Counted from the stretch's first letter, positions 8,885 to 18,878 are shown. The stretch is DNA of 64,000 nucleotides from JL08 sp963765555 (GCA_963765555.1 CAVXWX010000005.1:251780-315779); one strand, 5' to 3'. Notes: generated from the sequence alone by a model not told the origin. A program made the numbers and translations.

Positions 8885-9425
8885 CGCTGGCGAAGTCTTT
8901 TACAATATCTGCCAGCTTGGCCCAATCCGTATATTCCCGATCCGCATGCGGGTCGACATCCTGTTCCATCTTGGCCGCGATATAGCGCATCGCCCATGAC
9001 TTGAAGAAATCGTACTGCGTAAAACGAAACGCACCTGCAATCTGGTGCACCGCCAGGGGGCGCAATCCGGCTTTGTCGCAAAAGTCTGCAGCGATCCGGT
9101 CCAGATCGGCCAGTTCCTTTTGATCGTCCCCGACAACGGCCAAAGACACCTGTAACAAAAGCGTCGGTTTTTCGTTCAATTCGCCCGCATGAGCGGTTGC
9201 GAAATCAGACAATTCCTTTTGCAAATGCCCCATATGGACCGATCCGGCCAGAATAACGGCATCTACCGGCGCCAAAGTGGTGCCGTCATCATCGGCCGCG
9301 CGCAACATTTCGACCGAATGGCCCATGTCCATCACTTGGTCAGCGCAATACCGCGCGATTTTTCTGGTCTGCCCTTCGGTCGAGGCGTGAACGATCAGGA
9401 TTTTTTGAGCTTTGGAATGTGTCAT
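8823..9425 (-). CDS. Flavodoxin-domain protein, HemG-like
   Basis: A 200-residue flavodoxin-fold protein. ILIVHASTEGQTRKIARY near the N-terminus is the FMN phosphate loop, and the segments ILAGSVHMGHLQKEL and FFKSWAMRYIA resemble menaquinone-dependent protoporphyrinogen IX dehydrogenase (HemG). That role in heme synthesis is likely but not certain, since related flavodoxin proteins exist. The last 25 residues are basic and low in complexity, and the last 62 bases overlap kynA on the other strand, so the C-terminus may be a recent extension. Confidence 0.75.
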   Translation of the reverse strand: MTHSKAQKILIVHASTEGQTRKIARYCADQVMDMGHSVEMLRAADDDGTTLAPVDAVILAGSVHMGHLQKELSDFATAHAGELNEKPTLLLQVSLAVVGDDQKELADLDRIAADFCDKAGLRPLAVHQIAGAFRFTQYDFFKSWAMRYIAAKMEQDVDPHADREYTDWAKLADIVKDFASVKAPSANAKARGTVRPRASS

Positions 9426-9479
9426 GTCGCGTAGGATAAGACGCGTATTCCGAAACTGTATTGATTTGGATTAACGCGG

Positions 9480-10274
9480 CTAGGCTATTTTAGAAATTTC
9501 TGTCGTGCCTTGGCTTGTCGCCCATTCCCTGACTGCCGTTCCAAACGCCTCAAACAGAGGGCGCGACACCGGGTCATTGCAGGCGTCCCATTCCGGGTGC
9601 CATTGCACCGACAGGGTAAACCCCTTGGCACCCTGAACATAGATCGCTTCGGGCGTGCCATCGGGCGCATATCCGTCGATTATGATATCCTTGCCTGCGG
9701 TCTTGATGCCCTGCCCGTGCAACGTGTTTGTCATCACCTCGTTCGCGCCCATCACGCGATGGAACACACCGTTTTCGGCAAATCGCACCTTGTGGCGCAG
9801 TTCGAATTTTTCTTCCAATGTCCCATCGGGGGGCATGCGGTGGTTCATCCGCCCCGGCAAATCGCGGATTTCCGGATAAAGCGTTCCGCCCATTGCGACA
9901 TTCACCTCTTGAAAGCCGCGACAAACGCCCAGAAACGGCTGCCCCCTTGCCACACAGGCACGCACCAAAGGCAGCACAATCGCATCACGCGCGCGATCAA
10001 ACGTGCCATGCGCCTCGGTTTCTGCTTCGCCATATTCTTCGGGGTGCACATTTGGGCGCCCACCCGTCAGCATGAAACCGTCACAAATCTCCAACAGTTC
10101 ATCCACCGATACAAAGCGGGGATCGGCCGGGATCAGCAAAGGCAGACAACCGGACACATCAGCAATCGCGGCCGAATTCATCGTCCCCCCTGCATGGGCA
10201 GGATACTGGTCATTCAGCAGATACTGGTTTGAAATTATGCCGACAATCGGGCGCTGCGGGCTGCGACGGACCAT
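9480..10274 (-). CDS. Class I glutamine-amidotransferase-like hydrolase (peptidase C26, PuuD-like)
   Basis: A 264-residue member of the gamma-glutamyl-gamma-aminobutyrate hydrolase family. The catalytic cysteine is in LGVCRGFQEVNVA, and the His-Glu pair in VQWHPEWD. LTGGRPNVHP is also family-typical. Such enzymes free GABA or glutamate from gamma-glutamyl amides in polyamine breakdown, though substrates vary. The ATG at 10274 is chosen because AGGAAA lies six bases upstream; a GTG 24 bases further out has no such site. It is divergent from pepN. Confidence 0.88.
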   Translation of the reverse strand: MVRRSPQRPIVGIISNQYLLNDQYPAHAGGTMNSAAIADVSGCLPLLIPADPRFVSVDELLEICDGFMLTGGRPNVHPEEYGEAETEAHGTFDRARDAIVLPLVRACVARGQPFLGVCRGFQEVNVAMGGTLYPEIRDLPGRMNHRMPPDGTLEEKFELRHKVRFAENGVFHRVMGANEVMTNTLHGQGIKTAGKDIIIDGYAPDGTPEAIYVQGAKGFTLSVQWHPEWDACNDPVSRPLFEAFGTAVREWATSQGTTEISKIA

Positions 10275-10468
10275 GATTTTTCCTGTTGTGGACTTCACGC
10301 GCTTATAAATTGCCTTTGACCCCTATGCCAGAGGCTTCCTGCGCACACGCGCGTGTGCCAAATTGCACAATGGCACGTTCCAACAGGGCAAGACACCAGC
10401 CAAACCCTGCTTGCAGCGGGTGCGCAATCTTTCTACCGTCTGCGCGTTCCCAGCCCGAAAGGTTCCCC

Positions 10469-13021
10469 ATGAAAGACGCGGCCCCCGAAACCATTTACCT
10501 GAGCGATTATGAACCTTTCGGATATCTTGTGGACGCTGTTCATCTGATATTTGATCTGGCCCCGCACAGCACTAGGGTCACCTGCCGCGTCCAGTTTCGC
10601 CCCAACCCCGATGCAAAGGACCGCACGTTCTTCCTGCACGGGGAAGACCTGAAACTGTTGCGCGCTGCGATTGATGGTGCCGCGGTCAACCCGACGCTAA
10701 GCGGTGGGGGACTGACCTGCACCGTACCCGACGCCCCGTTCGTGTGGGAAGCCGAGGTCGAGATTGATCCGGCAAATAACACGGCACTGGAAGGGCTCTA
10801 TCAATCCAGCGGTATGTACTGCACCCAGTGCGAGGCGCAGGGCTTTCGCAAGATCACCTATTATCCGGATCGTCCCGACGTAATGTCGGTGTTCACCGTG
10901 CGCATCAACGGGCCACACCCCGTTCTGCTGTCAAACGGCAATCCGGTGGGCGCAGGCGATGGATGGGCCGAATGGCATGATCCATGGCCCAAACCTGCCT
11001 ATCTGTTCGCTTTGGTTGCAGGTGATCTGGTCAACCATCCCGATGCGTTCACCACCCTGTCCGGCAACGAGGTGGAATTGAACATCTGGGTGCGCCCCGA
11101 TGATCTGCATAAATGTGCCTTCGGCATGGAAGCGTTGAAAAAGTCCATGAAATGGGACGAGGACGTATATGGCCGCGAATATGATCTGGATGTGTTCAAC
11201 ATTGTGGCCGTCGATGATTTCAACATGGGGGCCATGGAAAACAAAGGGCTGAATATCTTCAATTCATCCGCCGTTCTGGCCAGCCCGGAAACATCGACCG
11301 ACACGAATTTTGAACGGATCGAGGCGATCATCGCCCATGAATATTTCCACAACTGGACAGGCAACCGCATCACCTGCCGCGACTGGTTCCAATTGTGCCT
11401 GAAGGAAGGGTTGACCGTTTACCGCGACGCACAGTTCACATCCGACGTGCGCAGCGCACCGGTGAAACGCATCAGCGATGTGATCGATCTGCGCGCCCGC
11501 CAGTTTCCCGAAGACAACGGCCCGCTGGCGCATCCGGTACGCCCGGAAAGTTTTCAGGAAATCAACAACTTCTACACCGCAACTGTTTACGAAAAAGGTG
11601 CCGAGGTGATCGGCATGTTGAAAACGCTTATCGGGGATGACGCCTATGGCAAAGCGCTTGATCTGTATTTCGAGCGTCATGACGGCGATGCTGCCACGAT
11701 CGAGGATTGGCTGAAAGTATTCGAAGATGTCACAGGACGCGACCTGTCACAGTTCAAACGCTGGTATTCACAAGCGGGAACACCGCGCCTGTCTGTCGAG
11801 GAAGATTTCGAAGACGGCGTTTTTACCCTGACCTTTCAACAAGATAATCTGCCAAGTTCAACCACGCCCGACCCGCAACCACAGGTTATTCCCATCGCGG
11901 TCGGCTTGCTGGGGCAGAACGGGGACGAAATACAGGAAACGCAGGTCTTGGAAATGACGCAGGCGCGGCAGTCGTTTTCATTCAAAGGGCTTGCCACGCG
12001 CCCTGTTGCGTCGATCCTGCGCGGGTTTTCCGCGCCTGTCATTCTGTCCCACCCCGAGGGCGAGGCTCAGCGCGGGTTCCTTCTGGCCCATGACACCGAT
12101 CCGTTCAACCGGTGGGAAGCGGGGCGCGCGCTGGCCCGCGCCGCCCTGAGCGACATGATCCTGAAAGACGCCCCCCCAGACACCGCGTTTCTTGACGGAA
12201 TGGCCGCGGTACTGCGGGACAACAGCGTTGATCCGGCCACCCGTGCGTTGATGCTGGGGCTTCCCGGCCAATCCGACATGGCCACCAGCCTGCACGACGC
12301 CGGGCACGTTCCTGATCCACAAGCGATCTGGGCGGCAAGCGAAACGATGAAGCAAGCTATTGCCCAACATAATCAAGATCTTCTACCGCGAATTTACAGT
12401 GAAATGCACATTGACGGCCCCTATTCGCCGGATGCCGATCAGGTCGGCAAACGTGCTTTGCAGGGCGCGGTTCTTGCATTGATGTCGCGCCTTGATGGCG
12501 GGGCGCAGGCAGCACGGCAGTTTGAAGCAGCGGATAACATGACCCAGCAATTGTCGGCCCTTGCCTGTTTGCTGAATTCCGGGAAAGGTGCCGCAGAAAC
12601 AAACGCGTTTTATGAGCAATGGAAACATGACCGGTTGGTGATCGACAAATGGTTCAGCCTGCAAATCATCCAGTCCGCGCCCGAAAAGACCGTAGAAATC
12701 ACCAAGAACCTCACAAAACATACTGATTTCAATTGGAAAAATCCCAACAGGTTCCGCGCCACTCTGGGCGCTTTGTCGATGCATCACGCAGGGTTCCATC
12801 AACAGGATGGCAGCGGATATGCCCTGCTGGCCGACTGGCTGATCAAACTGGATGGGGTCAATCCGCAAACAACGGCCCGCATGACCAGCGCGTTCCAGAC
12901 ATGGCGGCGCTATGACAGCACCCGTCAGGATCATGTGCGCGCACAGCTCGACCGGATCGCGGCCACACCCGACCTGTCGCGCGACACAACCGAAATGATC
13001 AGCCGGATCAGGGGGGCATGA
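10469..13021 (+). CDS. pepN: Aminopeptidase N (M1 family)
   Basis: A zinc aminopeptidase of 850 residues, close to the usual bacterial PepN length (about 870). It has the substrate-recognition GAMEN motif (FNMGAMENKGLNIF), the zinc motif HEYFHNWTGNR, and the second zinc glutamate in LKEGLTVYRD. The N-terminal beta domain and the C-terminal helical domain are both present. The ATG at 10469 follows CGAAAGG; the open frame to its left has no protein-like sequence. The stop overlaps the next gene by four bases. Confidence 0.96.
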   Translation: MKDAAPETIYLSDYEPFGYLVDAVHLIFDLAPHSTRVTCRVQFRPNPDAKDRTFFLHGEDLKLLRAAIDGAAVNPTLSGGGLTCTVPDAPFVWEAEVEIDPANNTALEGLYQSSGMYCTQCEAQGFRKITYYPDRPDVMSVFTVRINGPHPVLLSNGNPVGAGDGWAEWHDPWPKPAYLFALVAGDLVNHPDAFTTLSGNEVELNIWVRPDDLHKCAFGMEALKKSMKWDEDVYGREYDLDVFNIVAVDDFNMGAMENKGLNIFNSSAVLASPETSTDTNFERIEAIIAHEYFHNWTGNRITCRDWFQLCLKEGLTVYRDAQFTSDVRSAPVKRISDVIDLRARQFPEDNGPLAHPVRPESFQEINNFYTATVYEKGAEVIGMLKTLIGDDAYGKALDLYFERHDGDAATIEDWLKVFEDVTGRDLSQFKRWYSQAGTPRLSVEEDFEDGVFTLTFQQDNLPSSTTPDPQPQVIPIAVGLLGQNGDEIQETQVLEMTQARQSFSFKGLATRPVASILRGFSAPVILSHPEGEAQRGFLLAHDTDPFNRWEAGRALARAALSDMILKDAPPDTAFLDGMAAVLRDNSVDPATRALMLGLPGQSDMATSLHDAGHVPDPQAIWAASETMKQAIAQHNQDLLPRIYSEMHIDGPYSPDADQVGKRALQGAVLALMSRLDGGAQAARQFEAADNMTQQLSALACLLNSGKGAAETNAFYEQWKHDRLVIDKWFSLQIIQSAPEKTVEITKNLTKHTDFNWKNPNRFRATLGALSMHHAGFHQQDGSGYALLADWLIKLDGVNPQTTARMTSAFQTWRRYDSTRQDHVRAQLDRIAATPDLSRDTTEMISRIRGA

Positions 13022-13458
13022 CCGACCTGCCCCCTTTCCAGCACGTCAACCACGGGCGCAACCACCGCACTGCGACAATCGTCATTTTGATCTATTTTGC
13101 GCTGATTGCCGCGATTATCGTGGTCGATGCGGCGTGGTGGCTGATGGCGATCCTTGCCGCCTTTACCCTGCCAGCGCTGTGGGATTTGGTCACCAATCGT
13201 TCAGCGGGCGTAGAGCTGAACGACACGGCGCTGTTGTGGTACACCGGCAAGCGCAAAGCCAACATGGGTTTGAGCGAGATTGACCACATGCGGTTTGACA
13301 CACGGCTGGATTTTTCAGTGCGCGTCAGCGCCGTTACGCCGGAGCGGAAAAAAATCAGGCTTCCTTATGAATGCCTGCCGCCACACCGCATTTTCGAAGA
13401 CGCGCTGACCGCGCGCGGGGTGCGTGTCGAACGGCACCACTTTACCCTGATGTCCTGA
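13018..13458 (+). CDS. Conserved hypothetical membrane protein
   Basis: A 146-residue protein coupled to pepN by an ATGA overlap. Two closely spaced hydrophobic segments lie at about residues 20-60. The soluble C-terminal part has alternating beta-type sequence (SAGVELNDTALLWYTGKRKAN) like small PH-like bacterial membrane proteins. I do not recognise a family and assign no function. The overlap suggests co-translation with pepN. Confidence 0.7.
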   Translation: MTDLPPFQHVNHGRNHRTATIVILIYFALIAAIIVVDAAWWLMAILAAFTLPALWDLVTNRSAGVELNDTALLWYTGKRKANMGLSEIDHMRFDTRLDFSVRVSAVTPERKKIRLPYECLPPHRIFEDALTARGVRVERHHFTLMS

Positions 13459-13480
13459 TGTGGCGCACACCCGCACCGGA

Positions 13481-14146
13481 TCAGCGGTTTTCGACCGGTC
13501 GCTCGCGCGGGCGGACAGATTCGAGCGGGCGGCAATAGGTCTGCTTGCCCAGCCATGCCTGCATATCGTTGCGTTTTCCCGCATTTCGCATTGGCCCCCA
13601 GTCGGCCGCGACACCGCCCCAGCGCCCGCCTTTGGACGTAATGACACCGTCACGCGGCACCGTCACCGCCATGATCCGGACCGCACAGCTGACATTGGAT
13701 GCTCCGTCCTTCAATTCCTGACCCGAACGGGCCGCGCACCCGTATCCCCGCGCCGTTGAAGGCTGGATTTGCAACAGACCGAACCAGCGCCCTCCACCGC
13801 CTACGGCATAGGGGCGGTAGGTGCTTTCATGTTTGGCCAGCGCAGACAGAAACCCGACCCAGAACGCCTGCCGCTGCGCCAGATCCGCATCCGGATAGGC
13901 GGGGCACCAGTCTTTGATATCAACGGGTTCTGACTGAGCAAGTGCCATACCATGCGTTCTCAGGGCCGCCAGTGCACCCCGTGTCCACAAATCCGACCCT
14001 TTTTGATATTCCCATCTGGTGCGTGGCAGATTTGCTTCGCGTTCCAGCGGGCGCACCACAATGTCTTGTGTTGACGCCGCAGAGGGCGTTGTTGATGCCA
14101 ATCCCACGGCACCGGCAATAACCAGACAAAGAAGGCTTTTTAACAT
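13481..14146 (-). CDS. Lytic transglycosylase SLT-domain protein
   Basis: A 221-residue exported protein. The signal peptide is MLKSLLCLVIAGAVGLASTTPSAAS. A Slt-type muramidase core follows: catalytic Glu in LAKHESTYRPYAVG, then WFGLLQIQPSTARGYGC and a late WGPMRN segment. It should cleave peptidoglycan glycan strands in the periplasm. A TTG further upstream would add residues ahead of the signal peptide and is unlikely. The end is convergent with the pepN-linked gene, 22 bases away. Confidence 0.85.
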   Translation of the reverse strand: MLKSLLCLVIAGAVGLASTTPSAASTQDIVVRPLEREANLPRTRWEYQKGSDLWTRGALAALRTHGMALAQSEPVDIKDWCPAYPDADLAQRQAFWVGFLSALAKHESTYRPYAVGGGGRWFGLLQIQPSTARGYGCAARSGQELKDGASNVSCAVRIMAVTVPRDGVITSKGGRWGGVAADWGPMRNAGKRNDMQAWLGKQTYCRPLESVRPRERPVENR

Positions 14147-14315
14147 AAACGACAGTATTCCCCTGTCTGTTCGGCGACGCAATTAAAAACCGGCAAAGCC
14201 AACCGCCCCTTCAATTGCCCGATATCACCCCACTTGCGCCTTTTTTAGGCCCGATTGCACAGACAAGATCCCCCGGTAGCCAGTTAAGATTATCAATGAG
14301 TTGGATGTTACAAAA

Positions 14316-15629
14316 ATGCGCGATCTAAGACTGAATTTTTCTGTTTTGCGCAATGCAATTGCGCCGGTTTCCGCGTGTCTGGAAACGGCCAAAGCCGCAT
14401 TGCCCCCGCGACATCGCGGGTTCGCGCCTGCACGTCCAAGCGCAGCAAGCGCCGAATTCCAGATCAAACGCAACATTGCAGATCATTTGAATATTCCGGT
14501 TGTCGAAGCAACATCGGAACATGCCGAACGCACTGCTTTCCAGAACAAGGGCCAGAAACTGGGGCGTCAGGAAGATTGGGAAACGCTGTCGCAACTGGTG
14601 TTCGATGCCGACCAGACGCGCGCAAAAACACGTGGCGGCATGCCGATTGCCGATCTGTTGATGTACGGCGCACGTGCCGATGTCGTGCTTGCCGCCGAAC
14701 ATGCTTTGTTTGACGGAAAACTTGCCAACGGCGCGCCGATACTTGCCGGGATCGAAGCGCTGGAACAGATTCTGGCAGAGCACCCTGACAATTATCCGAT
14801 CGCCCTGATCGTGGCGCACGCCCATATGGATATGGGTTGGGCCTGGCGTGGCACTGGCTGGCTGACCGAACTTAAACCGCAAAACCGCGAGGCGTTCGCA
14901 GCTCATTTCGATCGCGCCACCGGAATTCTGAACCAGTTTTCCGGCCTTGAACCGCTCAGCCCCGCGCTTGCTGCGGCACGCTGTGCATTGCTTGCAGGCT
15001 ATCCCAAGTCACGCACCCGTGTCGCCGATGATTACGAAGCGCTGATTGACCTTGATCCAAGAAACCCGCACCACATGCGCGCCATGGGCAACCATCTGTT
15101 GCCGCGCTGGTTCGGTTCCTTGGCCCAACTGGAACTTGAGGCCCGCCGCACCGCGTCACGCACCATCGATATCTGGGGCGCCGGTGCCTATACGTGGTCT
15201 TATTTCGATGCCATCGTGATCGACGATGCCGCCTGCGCACAGGTCGAGGTGGAGTTTTTTATCGAAGGGCTGCACGACATTCTGGCCCATGCCCCTGACC
15301 AGCACACGGTAAACCTGCTGGCTGCCTATTGCGCGGTGGCCGTGCGGGCCGGATGCGGCAGCGCGGACGAGGCCGATCTGGTCCGTCATCAACTGATCGA
15401 TTGTGCGGACTGGATCATTCGCGACCATATGACAGAAATCCATCCGCTGGTCTGGGCCCATGCCGCCACCGGATTTGACAACTCTGCGCGCGTACATTCC
15501 GTGCGTAATTTCGCAGAACGCGGGCGCCGCGACGCGTTGGATGTGATCGCGACGTTGTTCCGCGATGATATCGCACGCGGGCACCGCGTTACCTTCACAT
15601 CCTCCGGCCCGACGGTCAGCGCCGCCTGA
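14316..15629 (+). CDS. Conserved hypothetical protein, helical, possibly TPR-like
   Basis: A 437-residue soluble protein that I do not recognise. It is rich in alanine-containing helix pairs, for example ADVVLAAEHALFDG, EALEQILAEHPDNYPIAL and YEALIDLDPRNPHHMRAMG, which look like tetratricopeptide-type repeats. Tryptophan and histidine clusters (MDMGWAWRGTGWL, HMTEIHPLVWAHA) are unusual. No signal peptide or membrane segment is clear. The ATG at 14316 is preferred to a TTG five codons earlier. It stands alone, divergent from the transglycosylase gene, with codon use like its neighbours. Confidence 0.65.
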   Translation: MRDLRLNFSVLRNAIAPVSACLETAKAALPPRHRGFAPARPSAASAEFQIKRNIADHLNIPVVEATSEHAERTAFQNKGQKLGRQEDWETLSQLVFDADQTRAKTRGGMPIADLLMYGARADVVLAAEHALFDGKLANGAPILAGIEALEQILAEHPDNYPIALIVAHAHMDMGWAWRGTGWLTELKPQNREAFAAHFDRATGILNQFSGLEPLSPALAAARCALLAGYPKSRTRVADDYEALIDLDPRNPHHMRAMGNHLLPRWFGSLAQLELEARRTASRTIDIWGAGAYTWSYFDAIVIDDAACAQVEVEFFIEGLHDILAHAPDQHTVNLLAAYCAVAVRAGCGSADEADLVRHQLIDCADWIIRDHMTEIHPLVWAHAATGFDNSARVHSVRNFAERGRRDALDVIATLFRDDIARGHRVTFTSSGPTVSAA

Positions 15630-15694
15630 GCGCTCTTGCCCTGCTGCGCGCCCTGCCCTAGAACCCACATCGTTGCGAGATGATGAGGCAGACC

Positions 15695-17207
15695 ATGCTG
15701 GACCACACCTACGAGGCCCCAACCCCAAAACGCATAGCCGGTGCCAAACACGATTGGGAACTGGTGATCGGGATGGAGGTGCACGCGCAAGTCACCTCGA
15801 ACGCGAAGCTTTTTTCGGGCGCGTCTACCAAATTCGGGGCGGAACCGAATGCCAATGTGGCTTTTGTGGATGCCGCGATGCCGGGCATGTTGCCGGTGAT
15901 CAACCGCTTTTGCGTCGAACAGGCGGTGCGCACAGGGTTGGGCCTGAATGCGCAAATCAACCTGAATTCGGCCTTTGATCGCAAAAACTATTTTTACCCC
16001 GACCTGCCGCAGGGTTACCAGATTTCGCAATTGTATCACCCGATTGTGGGCGAAGGCGAAGTGTTGGTGGAAATGGGCGACGGCAAGGCGCGTCTGGTGC
16101 GGGTGGAACGCATCCATCTGGAACAGGATGCCGGGAAAATCGATCCACGATATGGACCCCAATATGTCCTTCGTCGATCTGAACCGCACGGGCGTGGCGC
16201 TGATGGAAATTGTCAGCCGCCCCGATATTCGCGGCCCCGAAGAGGCCGCGGCCTATGTTACCAAACTGCGCCAGATCCTACGGTATCTGGGCACCTGTAA
16301 CGGGGATATGCAATCCGGCGCGATGCGTGCGGACGTGAACGTATCGATCTGTCTGCCCGGCCAATATGAAAAATATATGGAAACGCAGGATTTTTCGCAT
16401 CTGGGCACACGGTGCGAAATAAAGAACATGAATTCGATGCGGTTTATCCAGCAGGCGATCGAAGTTGAGGCCCGCCGCCAGATCGCCATCGTCGAAGCCG
16501 GTGGCAAGGTGGATCAGGAAACCCGTCTTTATGATCCGGACAAGGGCGAAACCCGGTCTATGCGCTCCAAGGAAGAAGCGCATGATTATCGCTACTTCCC
16601 CGATCCCGATCTGCTGCCCTTGGACATCGAACAAAGCTGGGTAGACGAAATCAAGGCCGGCCTGCCCGAACTGCCGGATGCCAAAAAGGCGCGGTTCATC
16701 ACCGAATTCGGCCTGTCGGATTACGATGCATCCGTTCTGACCGCCGATGTCGAAGCGGCGGCCTATTTCGAAAAAACCGCAGACGGGCGCGACGGGAAAC
16801 TGGCGGCAAACTGGGTGATTAACGAACTGTTCGGGCGTTTGAAAAAGGATGATCGCGAAATCGACGCGAGCCCTGTCAGCCCCGAACAGCTGGGCGGCAT
16901 CATCACGCTGATCACCAAGGGCGATATCAGTGGCAAGATCGCCAAGGAAGTCTTTGAAATAGCGTATACAACGGGTCGTGATCCCGCCGAGATCGTCGAA
17001 ACCGAAGGCATGAAACAGGTCACCGACACCGGCGCCATCGAGGCGGCGGTGGACACCGTGATTGCCGACAATCCCGCACAGGTCGAAAAAGCCAAGGCCA
17101 ACCCCAAGCTGGCGGGCTGGTTTGTGGGTCAGGTGATGAAGGCGACCGGCGGCAAGGCCAATCCGGCGGCGGTGAACAAGCTGGTCAGTGAAAAACTGGG
17201 ACTCTGA
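15695..17207 (+). CDS. gatB: Asp-tRNA(Asn)/Glu-tRNA(Gln) amidotransferase subunit B, split by a +1 frameshift
   Basis: GatB is the subunit of GatCAB that recognises and activates misacylated tRNA, giving Gln-tRNA(Gln) or Asn-tRNA(Asn). The N-terminal part (HDWELVIGMEVHAQV, AMPGMLPVIN, KNYFYPDLPQGYQISQL) reads in one frame to EQDAGK. The rest (SIHDMDPNMSFVDLNRTG, VALMEIVSRPDIRG, the C-terminal YqeY-like domain) reads in the next frame. Removing one A from AAAA at 16136-16139 restores a continuous 503-residue protein of normal length. The ATG at 15695 matches the family N-terminus (MLDHTYE). Since this pathway is normally essential, a sequence error is likely. Confidence 0.93.
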
Positions 17208-17286
17208 GGTGCAAAGGAACTGCAAACCCTTGGCGCTTGCAGCCCCGCTTGCTATGACGCCGTTCAATCCATTCAAGGCGTAACCC

Positions 17287-17766
17287 ATGCCCCACTACGA
17301 ATACAAAGTTGTTCCCGCCCCGACCAAAGGCCTGAAGGCGCGCGGCTTGAAAACACCTGAATCGCGTTTTGCAAACGCGCTGCAGCAATTGATGAACGAC
17401 ATGAGTGCCGACGGATGGGAGTTTCAAAGGGCGGAAACCCTGCCCAGTCAGGAACGCAGTGGGTTGACCAGCACAGTCACAACCTATCGCAATGTGCTGG
17501 TATTCCGACGCGCGCGCGCTGGTGATCTGGAACAGTTCCAACCGATTCTGCTGAAAACGTCCGACGCAGACCAGCAGCCTGCGCCAGCCCCTTCTGTCGC
17601 CGAAACACCCGAAGCCCCCGAACCGGCACAAGACCCCGACAGACCGGCGGGGCAGCCCGGTGCGACCAAGATGCTAAGCGACAATGGCGTCGAGGAACTG
17701 TCGGAAGTGGCGGGAATGACCGAGGCCCTGAAAAAACGCGCCGGTCAGAAAAAACCGGCCGAATAG
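17287..17766 (+). CDS. DUF4177 domain-containing protein
   Basis: A 159-residue protein. The N-terminal 75 residues match the DUF4177 pattern (YEYKVVPAP, then LNDMSADGWEFQ-type sequence and RNVLVFRR near residue 75). The second half is a proline- and alanine-rich, low-complexity tail ending in lysines. Function unknown. It follows gatB by 79 bases on the same strand and may share its transcript. Confidence 0.8.
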   Translation: MPHYEYKVVPAPTKGLKARGLKTPESRFANALQQLMNDMSADGWEFQRAETLPSQERSGLTSTVTTYRNVLVFRRARAGDLEQFQPILLKTSDADQQPAPAPSVAETPEAPEPAQDPDRPAGQPGATKMLSDNGVEELSEVAGMTEALKKRAGQKKPAE

Positions 17767-17773
17767 CACGCGA

Positions 17774-18067
17774 CTAGACGTCGATGTCCAAAGCCAATGC
17801 GTGAATACGCGCAATAAGTGCCGGGCCAAGTGCGGCGTGCACCGCACGGTGACGCGCGACACGCGATTGCCCCTTGAATGCGTCCGCGCGGATCATCACA
17901 TTGAAATGGCTCTGCCCGCCTTCCTGATAACCGCTGTGGCCGCGATGCGCCTCGCTGTCGTCCACAACCTCAAGCGCGGAGGGGGAAAAGGCCTGTTCAA
18001 GGCGATCGTGGATTTCGTCCCGCACCAGAACCGGCCCGACGCCCGCCGCGTCTAATTTATCTGTCAT
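17774..18067 (-). CDS. bolA: BolA family protein
   Basis: A 97-residue BolA/IbaG-type protein with the class II KH-like fold. The core LEVVDDSEAHRGHSGYQEGG carries the conserved Ser-x-His and Gly-His residues, followed by HFNVMIRADAFKGQSRVARHR. Relatives bind monothiol glutaredoxins through an Fe-S cluster and act in iron homeostasis or transcription. It is divergent from the J-domain gene, 72 bases apart, a common arrangement in Rhodobacterales. Confidence 0.92.
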   Translation of the reverse strand: MTDKLDAAGVGPVLVRDEIHDRLEQAFSPSALEVVDDSEAHRGHSGYQEGGQSHFNVMIRADAFKGQSRVARHRAVHAALGPALIARIHALALDIDV

Positions 18068-18139
18068 TTTTTGAACCTGACCCCTTCAATCTGACTGTGT
18101 TTACTTTAAACTCTCTGGGCCGAGTCTGGAAAGAGGACC

Positions 18140-18772
18140 ATGAAAATGAACAAGAACGATCCGTTTGGGTTTGACATGTCTGTGTCTTCGGCCAAAAAGA
18201 AAAACCCGCGCGGTCGCCGCGGTATGTCCGGCGCATCCGAAACATCGGTACGTCTGTGCGAACACGAAGGCTGTGAAGAGCCCGGGAAATACCGCGCGCC
18301 CAAAGCACCGGATGTTCTGGATGATTATTTCTGGTTCTGCCAGCAGCACGTGCGCGAATACAATCTGAAATGGAATTTCTTCCACGGCACGACCGAGGCT
18401 GAAATCAACGCGCAGCAATCCAAAGACAAGGTTTGGGAACGCGAAACCAAACCGATGAAAGACCCAGAAGCACGGGCCTGGGCACGGCTGGGCATCGAAG
18501 ACCCGCATCAGGTTCTGGGCGCGAACGCCACCCAAAACCCGGGCAAGGGCGTGAACAACAGCCGCAAACTGCCCCCCACCGAACGCCGGGCCGTCGAAAT
18601 ACTGGAAGCCAAGGATCACTGGACCAAAACCGAGGTGCGCAAAGCCTACAAGGCCCTGATCAAGGTATTGCATCCGGACATGAACGGGGGCGACCGCAGT
18701 CAGGAAGAACAGTTGCAGGAAGTTGTCTGGGCATGGGACCAGCTTAAGGTCAGCCGCAATTTCAAAGACTGA
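18140..18772 (+). CDS. J-domain (DnaJ-like) protein
   Basis: A 210-residue protein with its J domain at the C-terminus (about residues 150-210): WTKTEVRKAYKALIKVLHPDMNGGD contains the HPD tripeptide that stimulates DnaK ATPase. The N-terminal part has a possible metal-binding pair of clusters (CEHEGCEE and FWFCQQH) in a region with no known domain. The ATG at 18140 follows AAAGAGG. It probably acts as a specialised DnaK co-chaperone; the client is unknown. A terminator follows. Confidence 0.88.
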   Translation: MKMNKNDPFGFDMSVSSAKKKNPRGRRGMSGASETSVRLCEHEGCEEPGKYRAPKAPDVLDDYFWFCQQHVREYNLKWNFFHGTTEAEINAQQSKDKVWERETKPMKDPEARAWARLGIEDPHQVLGANATQNPGKGVNNSRKLPPTERRAVEILEAKDHWTKTEVRKAYKALIKVLHPDMNGGDRSQEEQLQEVVWAWDQLKVSRNFKD

Positions 18773-18849
18773 TTTCCGGACTGCGCCATCAGGGCGGCAA
18801 CCAGACCTGCACCGTTCAAGACCTTCGAGCGCCGGTAATTCTTGTGGGG

Positions 18850-18878
18850 GCAATCCTTCTCGGGATTGCATTATTTTC
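18850..18878 (+). terminator. Rho-independent terminator after the J-domain gene
   Basis: The arms GCAATCC (18850-18856) and GGATTGC (18863-18869) form a 7-bp hairpin with a 6-base loop, followed by ATTATTTT. It lies 78 bases after the J-domain stop and before the cobS leader. The leader itself has a small CCCC/GGGG hairpin at 18940-18952, close to the cobS ribosome-binding site. Confidence 0.65.
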
